From: Nioella sp. MMSF_3534
GTDB taxonomy: Bacteria; Pseudomonadota; Alphaproteobacteria; Rhodobacterales; Rhodobacteraceae
Assembly: GCF_030732985.1 (NCBI RefSeq)
Contig: NZ_JASHJX010000011.1
Coordinates: 25,981-89,980 of the forward strand
Direction: 5' to 3'
DNA length: 64,000 nt
Shown: piece after piece, positions 24,592 through 33,019 of the stretch
Layout: each line of letters begins with the position of its first letter
Position numbering within the stretch: position 1 is the stretch's first letter
Program-made: the position numbers and the translations under genes
Notes under the pieces: model-generated
Database searches by the model: none
What the model saw: only the letters and a program-made list of their open reading frames with translations
Told to the model about the DNA's origin: nothing

Positions 24592-25644
24592 TCAGATCCC
24601 CAATTCGCGGCTGAGGTCGATCATCCGCTGCACGGCGAGGCGGGCTTTCGCCGCGACCTCTTCATCCACATGCACCTCGGGCGACATGGTGTGAAGCGAC
24701 CAGAGCACCTTTTCCAGCGTGATCTTCTTCATGTAGGGGCACATGTTGCAGGGGCCGACAAATTCGACCTCGGGCAGCGCGTCAGCGATATTGGACGCCA
24801 TCGAGCATTCCGTGAGCAGCATCGCGTTTTCGGGCTTTTCGCGCGACACGTAGTCGATGATGCCCTTGGTGGAGCCGGAGAAATCAGACGCGTCCACCAC
24901 CGATGGCGGGCATTCGGGATGCGCGATGATGCGGGTGCCGGGGTTCCATTCGCGGAAATCCTTGATGTCTTCCGCCGTGAACTGTTCGTGCACGATGCAC
25001 GACCCTTCCCACCAGACCACGTTTTTCTGCGGCACGTCGCGGGCGACGTTCTGGGCGAGGTACTGGTCGGGGGTCATGATCACCGTGTCGCTGTCCATCG
25101 CGGCCACGATTTGCGCGGCGTTGGAAGACGTGCAGCAAATGTCGGAGGCGGCTTTCACCTCTGCCGTGGTGTTCACATAGGACACGACCGGCGCGCCGGG
25201 ATATTTCGCGCGCATTTCCGCAATGCCTGCGGCGGTGATGCTTTCAGCCAGCGAACAGCCCGCCTCCATATCCGGCATCAGCACGCGCTTTTCGGGGCTG
25301 AGGATCTTCGACGTCTCGGCCATGAAATGCACGCCGCATTGCACGATCACCTCGGCATCAGTGCGCTGCGCCTCCATCGCCAGTTGCAGGCTGTCGCCCA
25401 CGAAATCGGAAATCCCGTGATAAATGTCCGGCGTCATGTAGTTATGCGCAAGGATGACGGCATTCCGTTCGCGCTTGAGCCGGTTGATTGCGGCCACGTA
25501 TGGCGCGTGACGCACCCAGTCCACTGGGGTCACCACGCGGTCCATCTTGGCATAGATCGGGGCCAGTTCCTCGGCCAGGTCTGCATTGGGCGCGAGGTCA
25601 TAGGCCTCTGACAGGCTTTCGCGCATGGCAGTGATATCGAGCAT
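24592..25644 (-). CDS. nadA: Quinolinate synthase
   Basis: A [4Fe-4S] enzyme of 350 residues condensing iminoaspartate with dihydroxyacetone phosphate to quinolinate. The three cluster cysteines lie in VQCGVHF, SDICCTSSNA and GPCNMCPYMK. NAVILAHNYM near the start is the substrate-binding YH-type motif. The start at 25644 has GGAGG seven bases upstream; a longer open frame to 25698 lacks such a site. It is the first gene of the NAD biosynthesis operon. The 146-base gap upstream holds its promoter and the fds terminator. Confidence 0.96.
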   Translation of the reverse strand: MLDITAMRESLSEAYDLAPNADLAEELAPIYAKMDRVVTPVDWVRHAPYVAAINRLKRERNAVILAHNYMTPDIYHGISDFVGDSLQLAMEAQRTDAEVIVQCGVHFMAETSKILSPEKRVLMPDMEAGCSLAESITAAGIAEMRAKYPGAPVVSYVNTTAEVKAASDICCTSSNAAQIVAAMDSDTVIMTPDQYLAQNVARDVPQKNVVWWEGSCIVHEQFTAEDIKDFREWNPGTRIIAHPECPPSVVDASDFSGSTKGIIDYVSREKPENAMLLTECSMASNIADALPEVEFVGPCNMCPYMKKITLEKVLWSLHTMSPEVHVDEEVAAKARLAVQRMIDLSRELGI

Positions 25645-25766
25645 CTCAGCCCTCCAGGTGACGACCCCCTGCACGGATCGGGTGGCGTCTTCTGTCATGA
25701 CGTGTGGGCAGCTTCAAGCCATTGCAAGGCCGCAGGGGGGTAACCTGCGACCTGTAAAGGATAATT

Positions 25767-25784
25767 TGATGCCGAAAGGCGTCA
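25767..25784 (-). terminator. Terminator hairpin of the formate dehydrogenase operon
   Basis: On the minus strand TGACGCC-TTTC-GGCATCA forms a 7-bp stem with one G-T pair, followed by AATTATCCTTT. It lies 7 bases past the fdsD stop and before the nadA promoter. Confidence 0.55.
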
Positions 25785-25790
25785 TAAATG

Positions 25791-25994
25791 TCAGATCTTC
25801 TGCGCCGCTTCCAGCACCAGCGCATCCAGCCCCTTGCCGCCCTCGGAGACATAGGATTGCAGCTGCGCGCGCATGCGCGGGTCCCAGAAATCGCTCAAAT
25901 GGGCGGCGATCCGGTCGGACTGGTCGGTACCGGGCTGGGATTTGAAGAAGGTGGCGATCTGATTGGCCATGGTGACCATTTTTTCAGGGGACAT
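25791..25994 (-). CDS. fdsD: Formate dehydrogenase delta subunit
   Basis: A 67-residue protein starting MSPEKMVTMANQIATFFKSQ, the typical FdsD opening, and ending in a short helical tail. It is the small subunit or maturation factor of soluble NAD-dependent formate dehydrogenases. Its ATG at 25994 overlaps the end of fdhD by 11 bases. The longer open frame upstream is only overlap with fdhD. It closes the fdsG-fdsB-fdsA-fdhD-fdsD operon. Confidence 0.9.
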   Translation of the reverse strand: MSPEKMVTMANQIATFFKSQPGTDQSDRIAAHLSDFWDPRMRAQLQSYVSEGGKGLDALVLEAAQKI

Positions 25995-26802
25995 CGGGCG
26001 TCTCCGTCGTGATGCGAGAGGCATGGGAATAGAGGTCGAAGCCACCGCCACGAGCAAAGGCGGCGACGGTGATGCCTGCCTGATCGGCAAGGCGAAGGGC
26101 ATGGGCCGTGGGGGCAGAGACGGCAATGAGCACCGGACAGCCCGCCATGGCGGTTTTCTGCACCAGTTCCACGGACACGCGGCTGGTCAGGACGAAAGCT
26201 CCGGTTGCGGGGTCGATCCCCTGCAGGGCCAGCGCGCCGATAAGCTTGTCGAGCGCGTTGTGACGGCCGACATCCTCGCGGGCAAGAACAATCCCCTGCC
26301 CCGGCAGCAGGAACCCCGCCGCGTGAACGGCATGGGTCTGGTCGTGAAGCGGCTGGTTCGCGCGCAGTTCATCCGTGGCATGCGCGACCTCGCAGGCGGC
26401 AAAGCGCGGCTCGGCGGTGACGGTCGGCAACGCGCGGGTGGCTTCCTCAAGGCTGTCGATCCCGCACAGGCCACAGCCCACGGGACCGGCCATCTTGCGT
26501 CTGCGGGTTTCCAGCGCCTTGGACCGGTCGCCGGTCAGCCAGAAGCGGGCCTCGATCCCGGCCTCATGCTCCACCACCTCGAAATCCTCGACCTGGTCGA
26601 GCCGGGTGATGAATCCCTCAGACAGCGCAAAACCATAGGCGAAATCGGCGATATCGCCGGGGCTGGCCATCATCACGGCCTGGGTGGTGCCATCGAACAC
26701 CACCGCGACCGGCACCTCTTCGGGCAGGTTGCGACGGACGGACAATTGCCCGTCCGCCTGCACCGAGAGGCCCGGCAAGGACCGTGACAGGGGCCGTGCC
26801 AT
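25984..26802 (-). CDS. fdhD: Formate dehydrogenase sulfurtransferase FdhD
   Basis: A 272-residue maturation protein that passes sulfur from a cysteine desulfurase to the bis-MGD cofactor of formate dehydrogenase. The catalytic GCGLCG motif with two cysteines is near residue 120. AREDVGRHNALDKLIG and LTSRVSVELVQKTAMAG are conserved. The ATG at 26802 lies 5 bases after the fdsA stop; the frame further upstream is not part of the protein. Confidence 0.94.
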   Translation of the reverse strand: MARPLSRSLPGLSVQADGQLSVRRNLPEEVPVAVVFDGTTQAVMMASPGDIADFAYGFALSEGFITRLDQVEDFEVVEHEAGIEARFWLTGDRSKALETRRRKMAGPVGCGLCGIDSLEEATRALPTVTAEPRFAACEVAHATDELRANQPLHDQTHAVHAAGFLLPGQGIVLAREDVGRHNALDKLIGALALQGIDPATGAFVLTSRVSVELVQKTAMAGCPVLIAVSAPTAHALRLADQAGITVAAFARGGGFDLYSHASRITTETPDVP

Positions 26803-26807
26803 GGGCG

Positions 26808-29708
26808 TTACTCCGCCGCCGGCAGGATGCGCCGGGACTGAGCCGCCTGCGCGTTGTAGTCCTCCTGCCATTCCGACGGCCCGTTCGAGGGCGCGACCTG
26901 CACCGCCGTCACCTTGTATTCCGGGCAGTTGGTGGCCCAGTCCGAGAAATCGGTGGTGATGACGTTGGCCTGCGTGTCGGGGTGGTGGAAGGTGGTGTAG
27001 ACCACGCCGGGGCTGACCCGATCGGTGATCTTCGCCCGCAGCGTCGTTTCGCCGGAACGCGACGCCAGCCGCACCCAGTCCCCGTCATTGAGGCCGCGGT
27101 TTTCCGCGTCATGGGGGTGAATCTCCAGCACGTCCTCCTCATGCCAGACCGAGTTCGCCGTGCGCCGCGTCTGCGCGCCCACATTGTACTGAGACAGGAT
27201 GCGCCCGGTGGTCAGCAGAAGCGGGAAGCGCGGGCCGGTCCTTTCATCGGTTGCCACGTATTCGGTGACGATGAACCGCCCCTTGCCGCGCACAAACCCA
27301 TCCACGTGCATCAGCGGCGTGCCATCGGGAGCGCTGTCATTGCAGGGCCACTGGACCGAGCCGCGCTCTTCAAGCATGTCATAGGTCACGTTTGCGAAAC
27401 CGGGGGTGGTCGCCGCGATCTCTTCCATGATCTGGGAGGGGTGGGTGTAGTGCCAGCCCGCACCCATGGCGTTGGCCAGAAGCTGCGTCACTTCCCAGTC
27501 GGCATAGCCATTGCGCGGCGCCATCACCTTGCGCACGCGGTTGATGCGGCGCTCGGCATTGGTGAAGGTCCCGTCCTTTTCGAGGAAGGTCGAGCCGGGC
27601 AGGAAGACATGCGCGTAATTCGCGGTCTCATTGAGGAAGAGATCGTGAACGATGACGCATTCCATCGCCGCGAGGCCCGCCGCCACATGCTTGGTATCGG
27701 GGTCGGACTGAAGGATATCCTCGCCCTGGCAATAGAGCCCCTTGAAGGTGCCATCGACGGCGGCGTCCAGCATGTTGGGGATGCGCAGACCGGGTTCGGG
27801 GTCGATCTCCACGCCCCAGGCCTTCTCGAAGATCTCGCGCACTTCGGGCAGCTTCACATGGCGATAACCCGGCAGTTCATGCGGGAAAGAGCCCATATCG
27901 CAGGAGCCTTGCACGTTGTTCTGCCCGCGCAGCGGGTTCACGCCCACGCCCTTGCGCCCGATATTGCCGGTCAGCATGGCGAGGTTGGCGATGCCCATCA
28001 CGGTGGTGGAGCCCTGGCTGTGCTCGGTCACGCCAAGCCCGTAATAGATCGCGCCATTGCCGCCGGTCGCAAACAGCCGCGCGGCCTTGCGCAGCTCTTC
28101 CGCCGGAACGCCAGTCAGCATCTCGTTGGCTTCGGGGCTGTGGCGCGGGTCGGACACGAATTCCGCGTATTCCTGGAATTCCTCCCAGTCGCAACGCTCA
28201 CGGATGAAGGCCTCATCCATCAGGCCCTCGGTTACGATCACATGCGCCAGCGAGGTCACCACGGAGACGTTGGTGCCCGGACGCAGCGGCAGGTGATGGG
28301 CGGCCTTGATATGGGCCGACTTCACCAGATCAATCCGGCGCGGGTCGATGACGATCAGCTGTGCCCCGGCCCGCAGGCGCTTTTTCAGGCGGCTGGCGAA
28401 GACCGGGTGGCCATCGGTCGGGTTCGCGCCGATCACGATCACCACGTCGGTATGTTCGACGCTGTCAAAATCCTGTGTGCCCGCCGAGGTGCCGAAGGTC
28501 TGGCCAAGGCCATAGCCCGTGGGCGAGTGGCACACCCGCGCACAGGTATCGGTGTTGTTGTTGCCAAAGACGCCGCGCGCCAGTTTCTGCACGAGGTAGG
28601 TTTCCTCGTTGGTGCAACGGCTGGAGGTGATGACGCCGATGGACCGGCGGCCATAGGTTTCCTGCAGGCCCCGCATCTTGGTCGCGGCGAAGCTCAGCGC
28701 CTCGTCCCAGCTGACCTCTTTCCACGGCTGGTCAATCGAGTCGCGGATCATCGGGTTCAGGATGCGGTCGCTATGGGTGGCGTAGCCATAGGCGAAGCGG
28801 CCCTTCACGCAGGAATGGCCCCGGTTCGCCTTGCCGTGCTTGTAGGGCACCATGCGCACCAGGTCGTCGCCGTTGAGCTCCGCCTTGAAGGAACAGCCCA
28901 CCCCGCAATAGGCGCAGGTGGTGACGACCGAGCGTTCGGGCGTGCCCAGTTCGATCACGGATTTTTCCTGCAAGGTCGCGGTCGGGCAGGCCTGCACACA
29001 GGCGCCGCAGCTGACGCAGTCGGAAGTCAGGAAGCTATCATTCGCTGCACCCGCCGACACGCGGCTGCCGAAGCCCCGGCCCTCGATGGTCAGCGCGAAG
29101 GTGCCCTGCACTTCCTCGCAGGCCCGCACGCAGCGGCTGCAGACGATGCATTTCGCCGGATCATAGGTGAAATAGGGGTTTGAATCGTCCTTGGGCAGCC
29201 ATTCGGCATTGGCCTCGCCCGAGGTGTTGCGCGCCTCGAAATGGTTGGCGAGCCCGCCCGTTTGCGGCGCCTCGTAGCGCACGTCGCGCAGGCCGACCAT
29301 GCCGGCCATATCCTGCAGCTCGCAATCGCCATTGGCCGCACAGGTCAGGCAATCCAGCGGGTGGTCGGAGATGTAAAGCTCCATCACCCCCTTGCGGATC
29401 TTCTTGACCTTCTGGGACTGGGTGTGGACCACCATGCCCTCGGCCACCGGCGTGGTGCAGGAGGCAGGCGTGCCACGACGGCCTTCGATTTCCACCACGC
29501 AAAGACGGCAGGAGCCGAAGGCTTCAAGGCTGTCGGTCGCGCACAGCTTGGGGATCTGCATGCCGGCCTCGGACGCGGCGCGCATGACGGAGGTGCCCTC
29601 GGGCACGGTCACCTCGAAGCCGTCGATGGTCAGGGTGACGGGCTTGCCTTCCTTGGCGGGGGTGCCGAAATCGCGGTCGGCGTCCCAGGGAATGATCAAG
29701 TCTTTCAT
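26808..29708 (-). CDS. fdsA: NAD-dependent formate dehydrogenase, molybdenum alpha subunit
   Basis: The 966-residue catalytic subunit oxidising formate to CO2. In order: an N-terminal [2Fe-2S] ferredoxin-like domain (FGSCRLCVVEIEG), a further cluster-binding region (CLTCAANGDCELQ), two [4Fe-4S] motifs (CIVCSRCVRACEE, CVSCGACVQACPT), the proximal cluster (CAYCGVGCSFKAEL) and the Mo-bis-MGD domains, where NTDTCARVCHSPTGYGL carries the molybdenum-ligating cysteine. Cysteine, not selenocysteine, is used. The start is set by GGAGG upstream of 29708. A dispersed repeat occupies the 96-base gap to fdsB. Confidence 0.96.
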   Translation of the reverse strand: MKDLIIPWDADRDFGTPAKEGKPVTLTIDGFEVTVPEGTSVMRAASEAGMQIPKLCATDSLEAFGSCRLCVVEIEGRRGTPASCTTPVAEGMVVHTQSQKVKKIRKGVMELYISDHPLDCLTCAANGDCELQDMAGMVGLRDVRYEAPQTGGLANHFEARNTSGEANAEWLPKDDSNPYFTYDPAKCIVCSRCVRACEEVQGTFALTIEGRGFGSRVSAGAANDSFLTSDCVSCGACVQACPTATLQEKSVIELGTPERSVVTTCAYCGVGCSFKAELNGDDLVRMVPYKHGKANRGHSCVKGRFAYGYATHSDRILNPMIRDSIDQPWKEVSWDEALSFAATKMRGLQETYGRRSIGVITSSRCTNEETYLVQKLARGVFGNNNTDTCARVCHSPTGYGLGQTFGTSAGTQDFDSVEHTDVVIVIGANPTDGHPVFASRLKKRLRAGAQLIVIDPRRIDLVKSAHIKAAHHLPLRPGTNVSVVTSLAHVIVTEGLMDEAFIRERCDWEEFQEYAEFVSDPRHSPEANEMLTGVPAEELRKAARLFATGGNGAIYYGLGVTEHSQGSTTVMGIANLAMLTGNIGRKGVGVNPLRGQNNVQGSCDMGSFPHELPGYRHVKLPEVREIFEKAWGVEIDPEPGLRIPNMLDAAVDGTFKGLYCQGEDILQSDPDTKHVAAGLAAMECVIVHDLFLNETANYAHVFLPGSTFLEKDGTFTNAERRINRVRKVMAPRNGYADWEVTQLLANAMGAGWHYTHPSQIMEEIAATTPGFANVTYDMLEERGSVQWPCNDSAPDGTPLMHVDGFVRGKGRFIVTEYVATDERTGPRFPLLLTTGRILSQYNVGAQTRRTANSVWHEEDVLEIHPHDAENRGLNDGDWVRLASRSGETTLRAKITDRVSPGVVYTTFHHPDTQANVITTDFSDWATNCPEYKVTAVQVAPSNGPSEWQEDYNAQAAQSRRILPAAE

Positions 29709-29724
29709 GCCAAAACCTCCATCG

Positions 29725-29787
29725 CCTTCATCTTGGCGAAAATACCTCGGGGGGTCCCGGGGGCTGGTCGACGCCGAAGGCGGCGAA
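29725..29787. repeat. Dispersed hairpin repeat, copy 2, inside the fds operon
   Basis: On the minus strand this reads CCCCCGAGGTATTTTCGCCA followed by AGATGAAGG, preceded by a GCCGCC/GGCGTC-type hairpin. It matches copy 1 at 6473-6534, with one base different across CCCCCGAGGTATTTTCxCCA. It lies between fdsB and fdsA and so is transcribed within the operon. Confidence 0.65.
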
Positions 29788-29804
29788 ACCACTCATGGAA
29801 CAGC

Positions 29805-31322
29805 TCATTCCGCAGCCTCCTTCTGGCGCGCGAAATCATCGGGGAAGTGGGTCAGCGCCGACATCACCGGGAAGGGCGTGAAGCCCCCAAGCGCGCAGAG
29901 AGACCCGTCCTTCATGGTCTCGCAGAGGTCCGTCAGCAGCCCGATGGCCGACGCATCGCCTTCCGCGATCCGGTCGATGGTCTCGACGCCGCGCACCGCG
30001 CCGATCCGGCAGGGGGTGCATTTGCCGCAGCTTTCCACCGCGCAGAACTCCATCGCGAAGCGCGCCATTTTCAGCATGTCGGCTGAGTCATCGAAGATGA
30101 CGACACCGGCATGGCCGATCAGCCCGCCCGCCTGGTCGAACTCCTCATATCCAAAGGGCGTATCGAACTGGTCGGGATGCAGGTAAGCGCCCAGAGGCCC
30201 GCCCACCTGAACCGCCTTCACCGGACGGCCAGAGGCGGTGCCGCCGGCGACCTCGTTTACCAATGTGCCGAGCGGCATGCCAAAGGCGGTCTCGAAGAGG
30301 CCCCCGAATTTCACATTCCCCGCGATCTGGATCGGCATGGTGCCTTTCGACCGGCCCAGGCCAAAGCCCGCGTAATGCGCCGCGCCCTTCTCGAAGATCA
30401 CCGGCACGGTCGCCAGCGACAGCACGTTGTTGACCACCGTGGGCTTGCCGAGGAAGCCTTCCAATGCGGGCAACGGCGGCTTGGCGCGCACGATGCCGCG
30501 CTTGCCTTCGAGGGAGTTCAGAAGCGAGGTTTCCTCGCCACAGACATACGCGCCCGCACCGACGCGGATTTCCATGTCGAACGCCTTGCCCGACCCCAGA
30601 ACATCCGCGCCCAGAACACCCGCCGCACGCGCCCGGCGCACGGCCTCTTCCATCACGGCAATCGCATCGGGGTATTCCGAGCGCAGGTAGACATAGCCCC
30701 TGGTCGCGCCCACGCCGAGGCCCGCAATCGCCATGCCTTCGATCAGGCAGAAGGGGTCGCCCTCCATCACCATGCGGTCGGCGAAGGTGCCGCTGTCGCC
30801 CTCATCGGCGTTGCAGACAATGTATTTCTGGTCAGCCTCGGCCCCCAGAACCGTGTTCCATTTGATCCCCGTGGGGAAGCCCGCGCCGCCCCGGCCGCGC
30901 AGGCCGGAGTCGGTCACTTCCTTGACGATCTCGGCCCCCGTCATGGCAATCGCGCGGCGCAGACCGGCGAGGCCGCCATGCGCCTCGTAATCAGTAAGGT
31001 CCAGCGGGTCGATCACGCCGACGCGGGCGAAGGTCAGGCGGGTCTGTTTGGCGAGGAAGGGGATGTCTTCAACGGGACCGAGCGAGGCGAGTTTGCCGTC
31101 GAGCAGCGCCGGAACGTCCTCGACCGCGACCGGGCCATAGCCCACACGGGTGCCGTCCTGTTCCAGTTCCACCAGCGGCTCCAGCCAGATCATGCCGCGG
31201 GTGCCATTGCGGATCACCTGCACGTCGAGGCCACGGGTGGCAGCTTCGGACATGATGGCGTCTGCCACTTCATCCGCGCCGAGCGCCTTGGCAGCGCTGT
31301 CGAGGGGGACGTAGATTTTCAT
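29805..31322 (-). CDS. fdsB: Formate dehydrogenase NAD/FMN beta subunit
   Basis: A 505-residue NuoF-like subunit that passes electrons from FdsA to NAD. The N-terminus is a thioredoxin-like domain. The NADH/FMN-binding region has GLRGRGGAGFPTGIKW and NADEGDSGTFADR with GAYVCGEETSLLNSLEG. The C-terminal [4Fe-4S] motif is ESCGKCTPCRIGAVRG. It overlaps fdsG by 4 bases. Like other Fds complexes it is soluble and oxygen-tolerant as a family trait. Confidence 0.95.
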   Translation of the reverse strand: MKIYVPLDSAAKALGADEVADAIMSEAATRGLDVQVIRNGTRGMIWLEPLVELEQDGTRVGYGPVAVEDVPALLDGKLASLGPVEDIPFLAKQTRLTFARVGVIDPLDLTDYEAHGGLAGLRRAIAMTGAEIVKEVTDSGLRGRGGAGFPTGIKWNTVLGAEADQKYIVCNADEGDSGTFADRMVMEGDPFCLIEGMAIAGLGVGATRGYVYLRSEYPDAIAVMEEAVRRARAAGVLGADVLGSGKAFDMEIRVGAGAYVCGEETSLLNSLEGKRGIVRAKPPLPALEGFLGKPTVVNNVLSLATVPVIFEKGAAHYAGFGLGRSKGTMPIQIAGNVKFGGLFETAFGMPLGTLVNEVAGGTASGRPVKAVQVGGPLGAYLHPDQFDTPFGYEEFDQAGGLIGHAGVVIFDDSADMLKMARFAMEFCAVESCGKCTPCRIGAVRGVETIDRIAEGDASAIGLLTDLCETMKDGSLCALGGFTPFPVMSALTHFPDDFARQKEAAE

Positions 31323-31795
31323 GCGCCTGCCTCCGCCAGAAGTTTCGCCATTTTCGCGTCATCGACGCGGCCCACCACCTTGTTGTCAACCATCGCGGCG
31401 GGGCCGCAGGCGCAAAGGCCAAGGCAATAGACCGGCTCGATCGTCACCGCGCCGTTGGCGGTGGTGCCGTGCCATTCGGTGCCAAGCTTTTCCAGTGTGC
31501 GCGCGGCCAGCGCGTCGGCACCCACGGCCTGACAGGCCTCTGCCCGGCAGATCTTGACCACGTGACGCCCGGCGGGAACCTCGCGGAAATCGTGGTAGAA
31601 GCTCATCACCCCGTGCACCTCGGCGCGGGTGATGTTCAGCGCATCGGCGATCACCGGCAGCGCGCCTTCCGGCACACAGCCGAACGCGTCCTGCAACGCA
31701 TGAAAAATGGGAAGAAGCGGTCCTTCGAGATGCAGTTGAGAGGCGACGATCTCGCGGATCTCCTCTGCACTCGGGGCGGGCTTGGAAAGGGACAT
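31319..31795 (-). CDS. fdsG: Formate dehydrogenase gamma subunit
   Basis: A 158-residue NuoE-like [2Fe-2S] protein, first gene of the operon. The four cluster cysteines are in VKICRAEACQAVGAD and EPVYCLGLCACGPAAM. GVMSFYHDFREVPAGRHVV is the conserved central stretch. The ATG at 31795 (MSLSKP) has GGAGCC upstream; the longer frame to 31828 would run closer to the LysR site at 31871. Promoter elements should lie in 31796-31884. Confidence 0.94.
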   Translation of the reverse strand: MSLSKPAPSAEEIREIVASQLHLEGPLLPIFHALQDAFGCVPEGALPVIADALNITRAEVHGVMSFYHDFREVPAGRHVVKICRAEACQAVGADALAARTLEKLGTEWHGTTANGAVTIEPVYCLGLCACGPAAMVDNKVVGRVDDAKMAKLLAEAGA

Positions 31796-31870
31796 GGCTG
31801 GCTCCGGTCTTGTCGGGGCCGTAATCACCCGCGCGACCTTCGTGATTCAATATCGCTTTTCCGTCAGTCG

Positions 31871-31886
31871 ATAGGGATTTTCTATC
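31871..31886. promoter_or_regulatory. LysR site ATAG-N7-CTATC before fdsG
   Basis: ATAGGGATTTTCTATC has the T-N11-A symmetry of LysR operators (TAG-N7-CTA), 76 bases before the fdsG start, overlapping the end of the LysR gene. A sister site at 32762-32777 shares both arms. It is a probable activator site for the fds operon. Confidence 0.6.
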
Positions 31887-32760
31887 AACGAACCTCCGAC
31901 ATGCGCCGTGCTTCCGCCAGCAATGCCTCCAGCACCGGGGTATGGGGTTCGCGCCATGGCGCGACCAGCCCCACGCCCGCCCCGGAAAGCGGAATGATTT
32001 CAAGGGGTTTCCCCCCGGTCAGGAAGCGCGCCATATCGGCGGGCAGCACCGTCAGAAAGCCCCCTTCCAGCACATTTGCCACCAGAACGACCGTGGAATT
32101 CGACTCCACCGTCGCCTCCGGCACCACGCCCGCGCTCTCGAAGTTTTTATTGATGATCCGCCGGTTCTGCATGTCCGGCGTCAGAAGGCACAGTTTTTGG
32201 CCGTCCAGATCACGCCAGCGCACCTCTTTTCGCCCCGCGAAGGGGGAATCGTTGCGGCAGACCAGCATGTAGCGTTCCTCATAGAGCGGCTCGGTGCTGA
32301 CGCGGCCCGTGGGTTCATTGTCGAGATAGGAAATGCCTGCATCCACATCGAGGTTCTCGATCATCGTCAGGATCTCGATCGAGGTGCGCGACAGGATCGT
32401 GAAGCGCACATTGGGGTGCTTTTCGGTGAACCGCGTCGTCAGCTTGCCCGCCCAGGTCAGCGCCGTGGGAATGACCGCGATGCGCAGCTGCCCCGCCAAC
32501 CCGTGCCGCGAAAACCGCATTTCCTCGCGCAACTGACGCGCATCGCCCACGATCTTGCGCGCCCAGACCAATGCGCTCTGCCCTTCCGGCGTCAGTCCGC
32601 CGTAGCGCGAGCCGCGAAAGATCAACTGGACACCAAGCTGTTCCTCCAACTGCTTGATCCCCGCCGACAGCGTCGGCTGCGTGATCCCGAGGCTTTGCGC
32701 GGCGCGGCCGAAATGGGCCTCTTTCGCCACCGCGATGAACATCTCCAGCTTGTCGAGCAT
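31885..32760 (-). CDS. LysR-type regulator of formate dehydrogenase
   Basis: A 291-residue LysR protein. The HTH is HFGRAAQSLGITQPTLSAGIKQLEEQLG near residues 17-44, and the effector domain starts around residue 90. It lies upstream of, and in the same direction as, fdsGBA, the usual position of FdsR-type regulators in alphaproteobacteria. Matching T-N11-A sites in front of it and in front of fdsG suggest that it controls both itself and the operon. The inducer (formate or a formate-linked signal) is not visible from sequence. Confidence 0.88.
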   Translation of the reverse strand: MLDKLEMFIAVAKEAHFGRAAQSLGITQPTLSAGIKQLEEQLGVQLIFRGSRYGGLTPEGQSALVWARKIVGDARQLREEMRFSRHGLAGQLRIAVIPTALTWAGKLTTRFTEKHPNVRFTILSRTSIEILTMIENLDVDAGISYLDNEPTGRVSTEPLYEERYMLVCRNDSPFAGRKEVRWRDLDGQKLCLLTPDMQNRRIINKNFESAGVVPEATVESNSTVVLVANVLEGGFLTVLPADMARFLTGGKPLEIIPLSGAGVGLVAPWREPHTPVLEALLAEARRMSEVR

Positions 32761-32761
32761 A

Positions 32762-32777
32762 ATAGAGGATTCCTATC
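32762..32777. promoter_or_regulatory. LysR site ATAG-N7-CTATC at the regulator's own start
   Basis: ATAGAGGATTCCTATC lies one base upstream of the LysR start codon at 32760, covering its ribosome-binding region. It has the same ATAG and CTATC arms as 31871-31886. Binding here would repress the regulator's own expression. The remaining gap to 33019 shows only the AT-rich codA promoter region. Confidence 0.55.
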
Positions 32778-33019
32778 GAATGCAGGAATATTGATAGACC
32801 GCCCCCGCCACTCTGAAAAGAGCGCATGCGAATCTGATTCGGCGTTTCTATTGGGGATGGTCTTGGCAAAGCTTCCCCAACGGCACTTTTTTGCAGGCAA
32901 TCGCCGTCAGTAAGTGCCGGAAAATGTGACAGAAGCGTTTTTTCGGGGCAAATTCCACGAAAGGTTTGGGGATTTTGCGAAATTTATTTACCATATAGTC
33001 AAAAATCGGGAGATGGGGG

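Noticed and set aside
26784..29183. A 799-codon open frame on the plus strand opposite fdsA
   Set aside because: It is fully antisense to a complete formate dehydrogenase gene, has a low-complexity R/H/G/A-rich translation and no ribosome site; such frames are expected in high-GC DNA.
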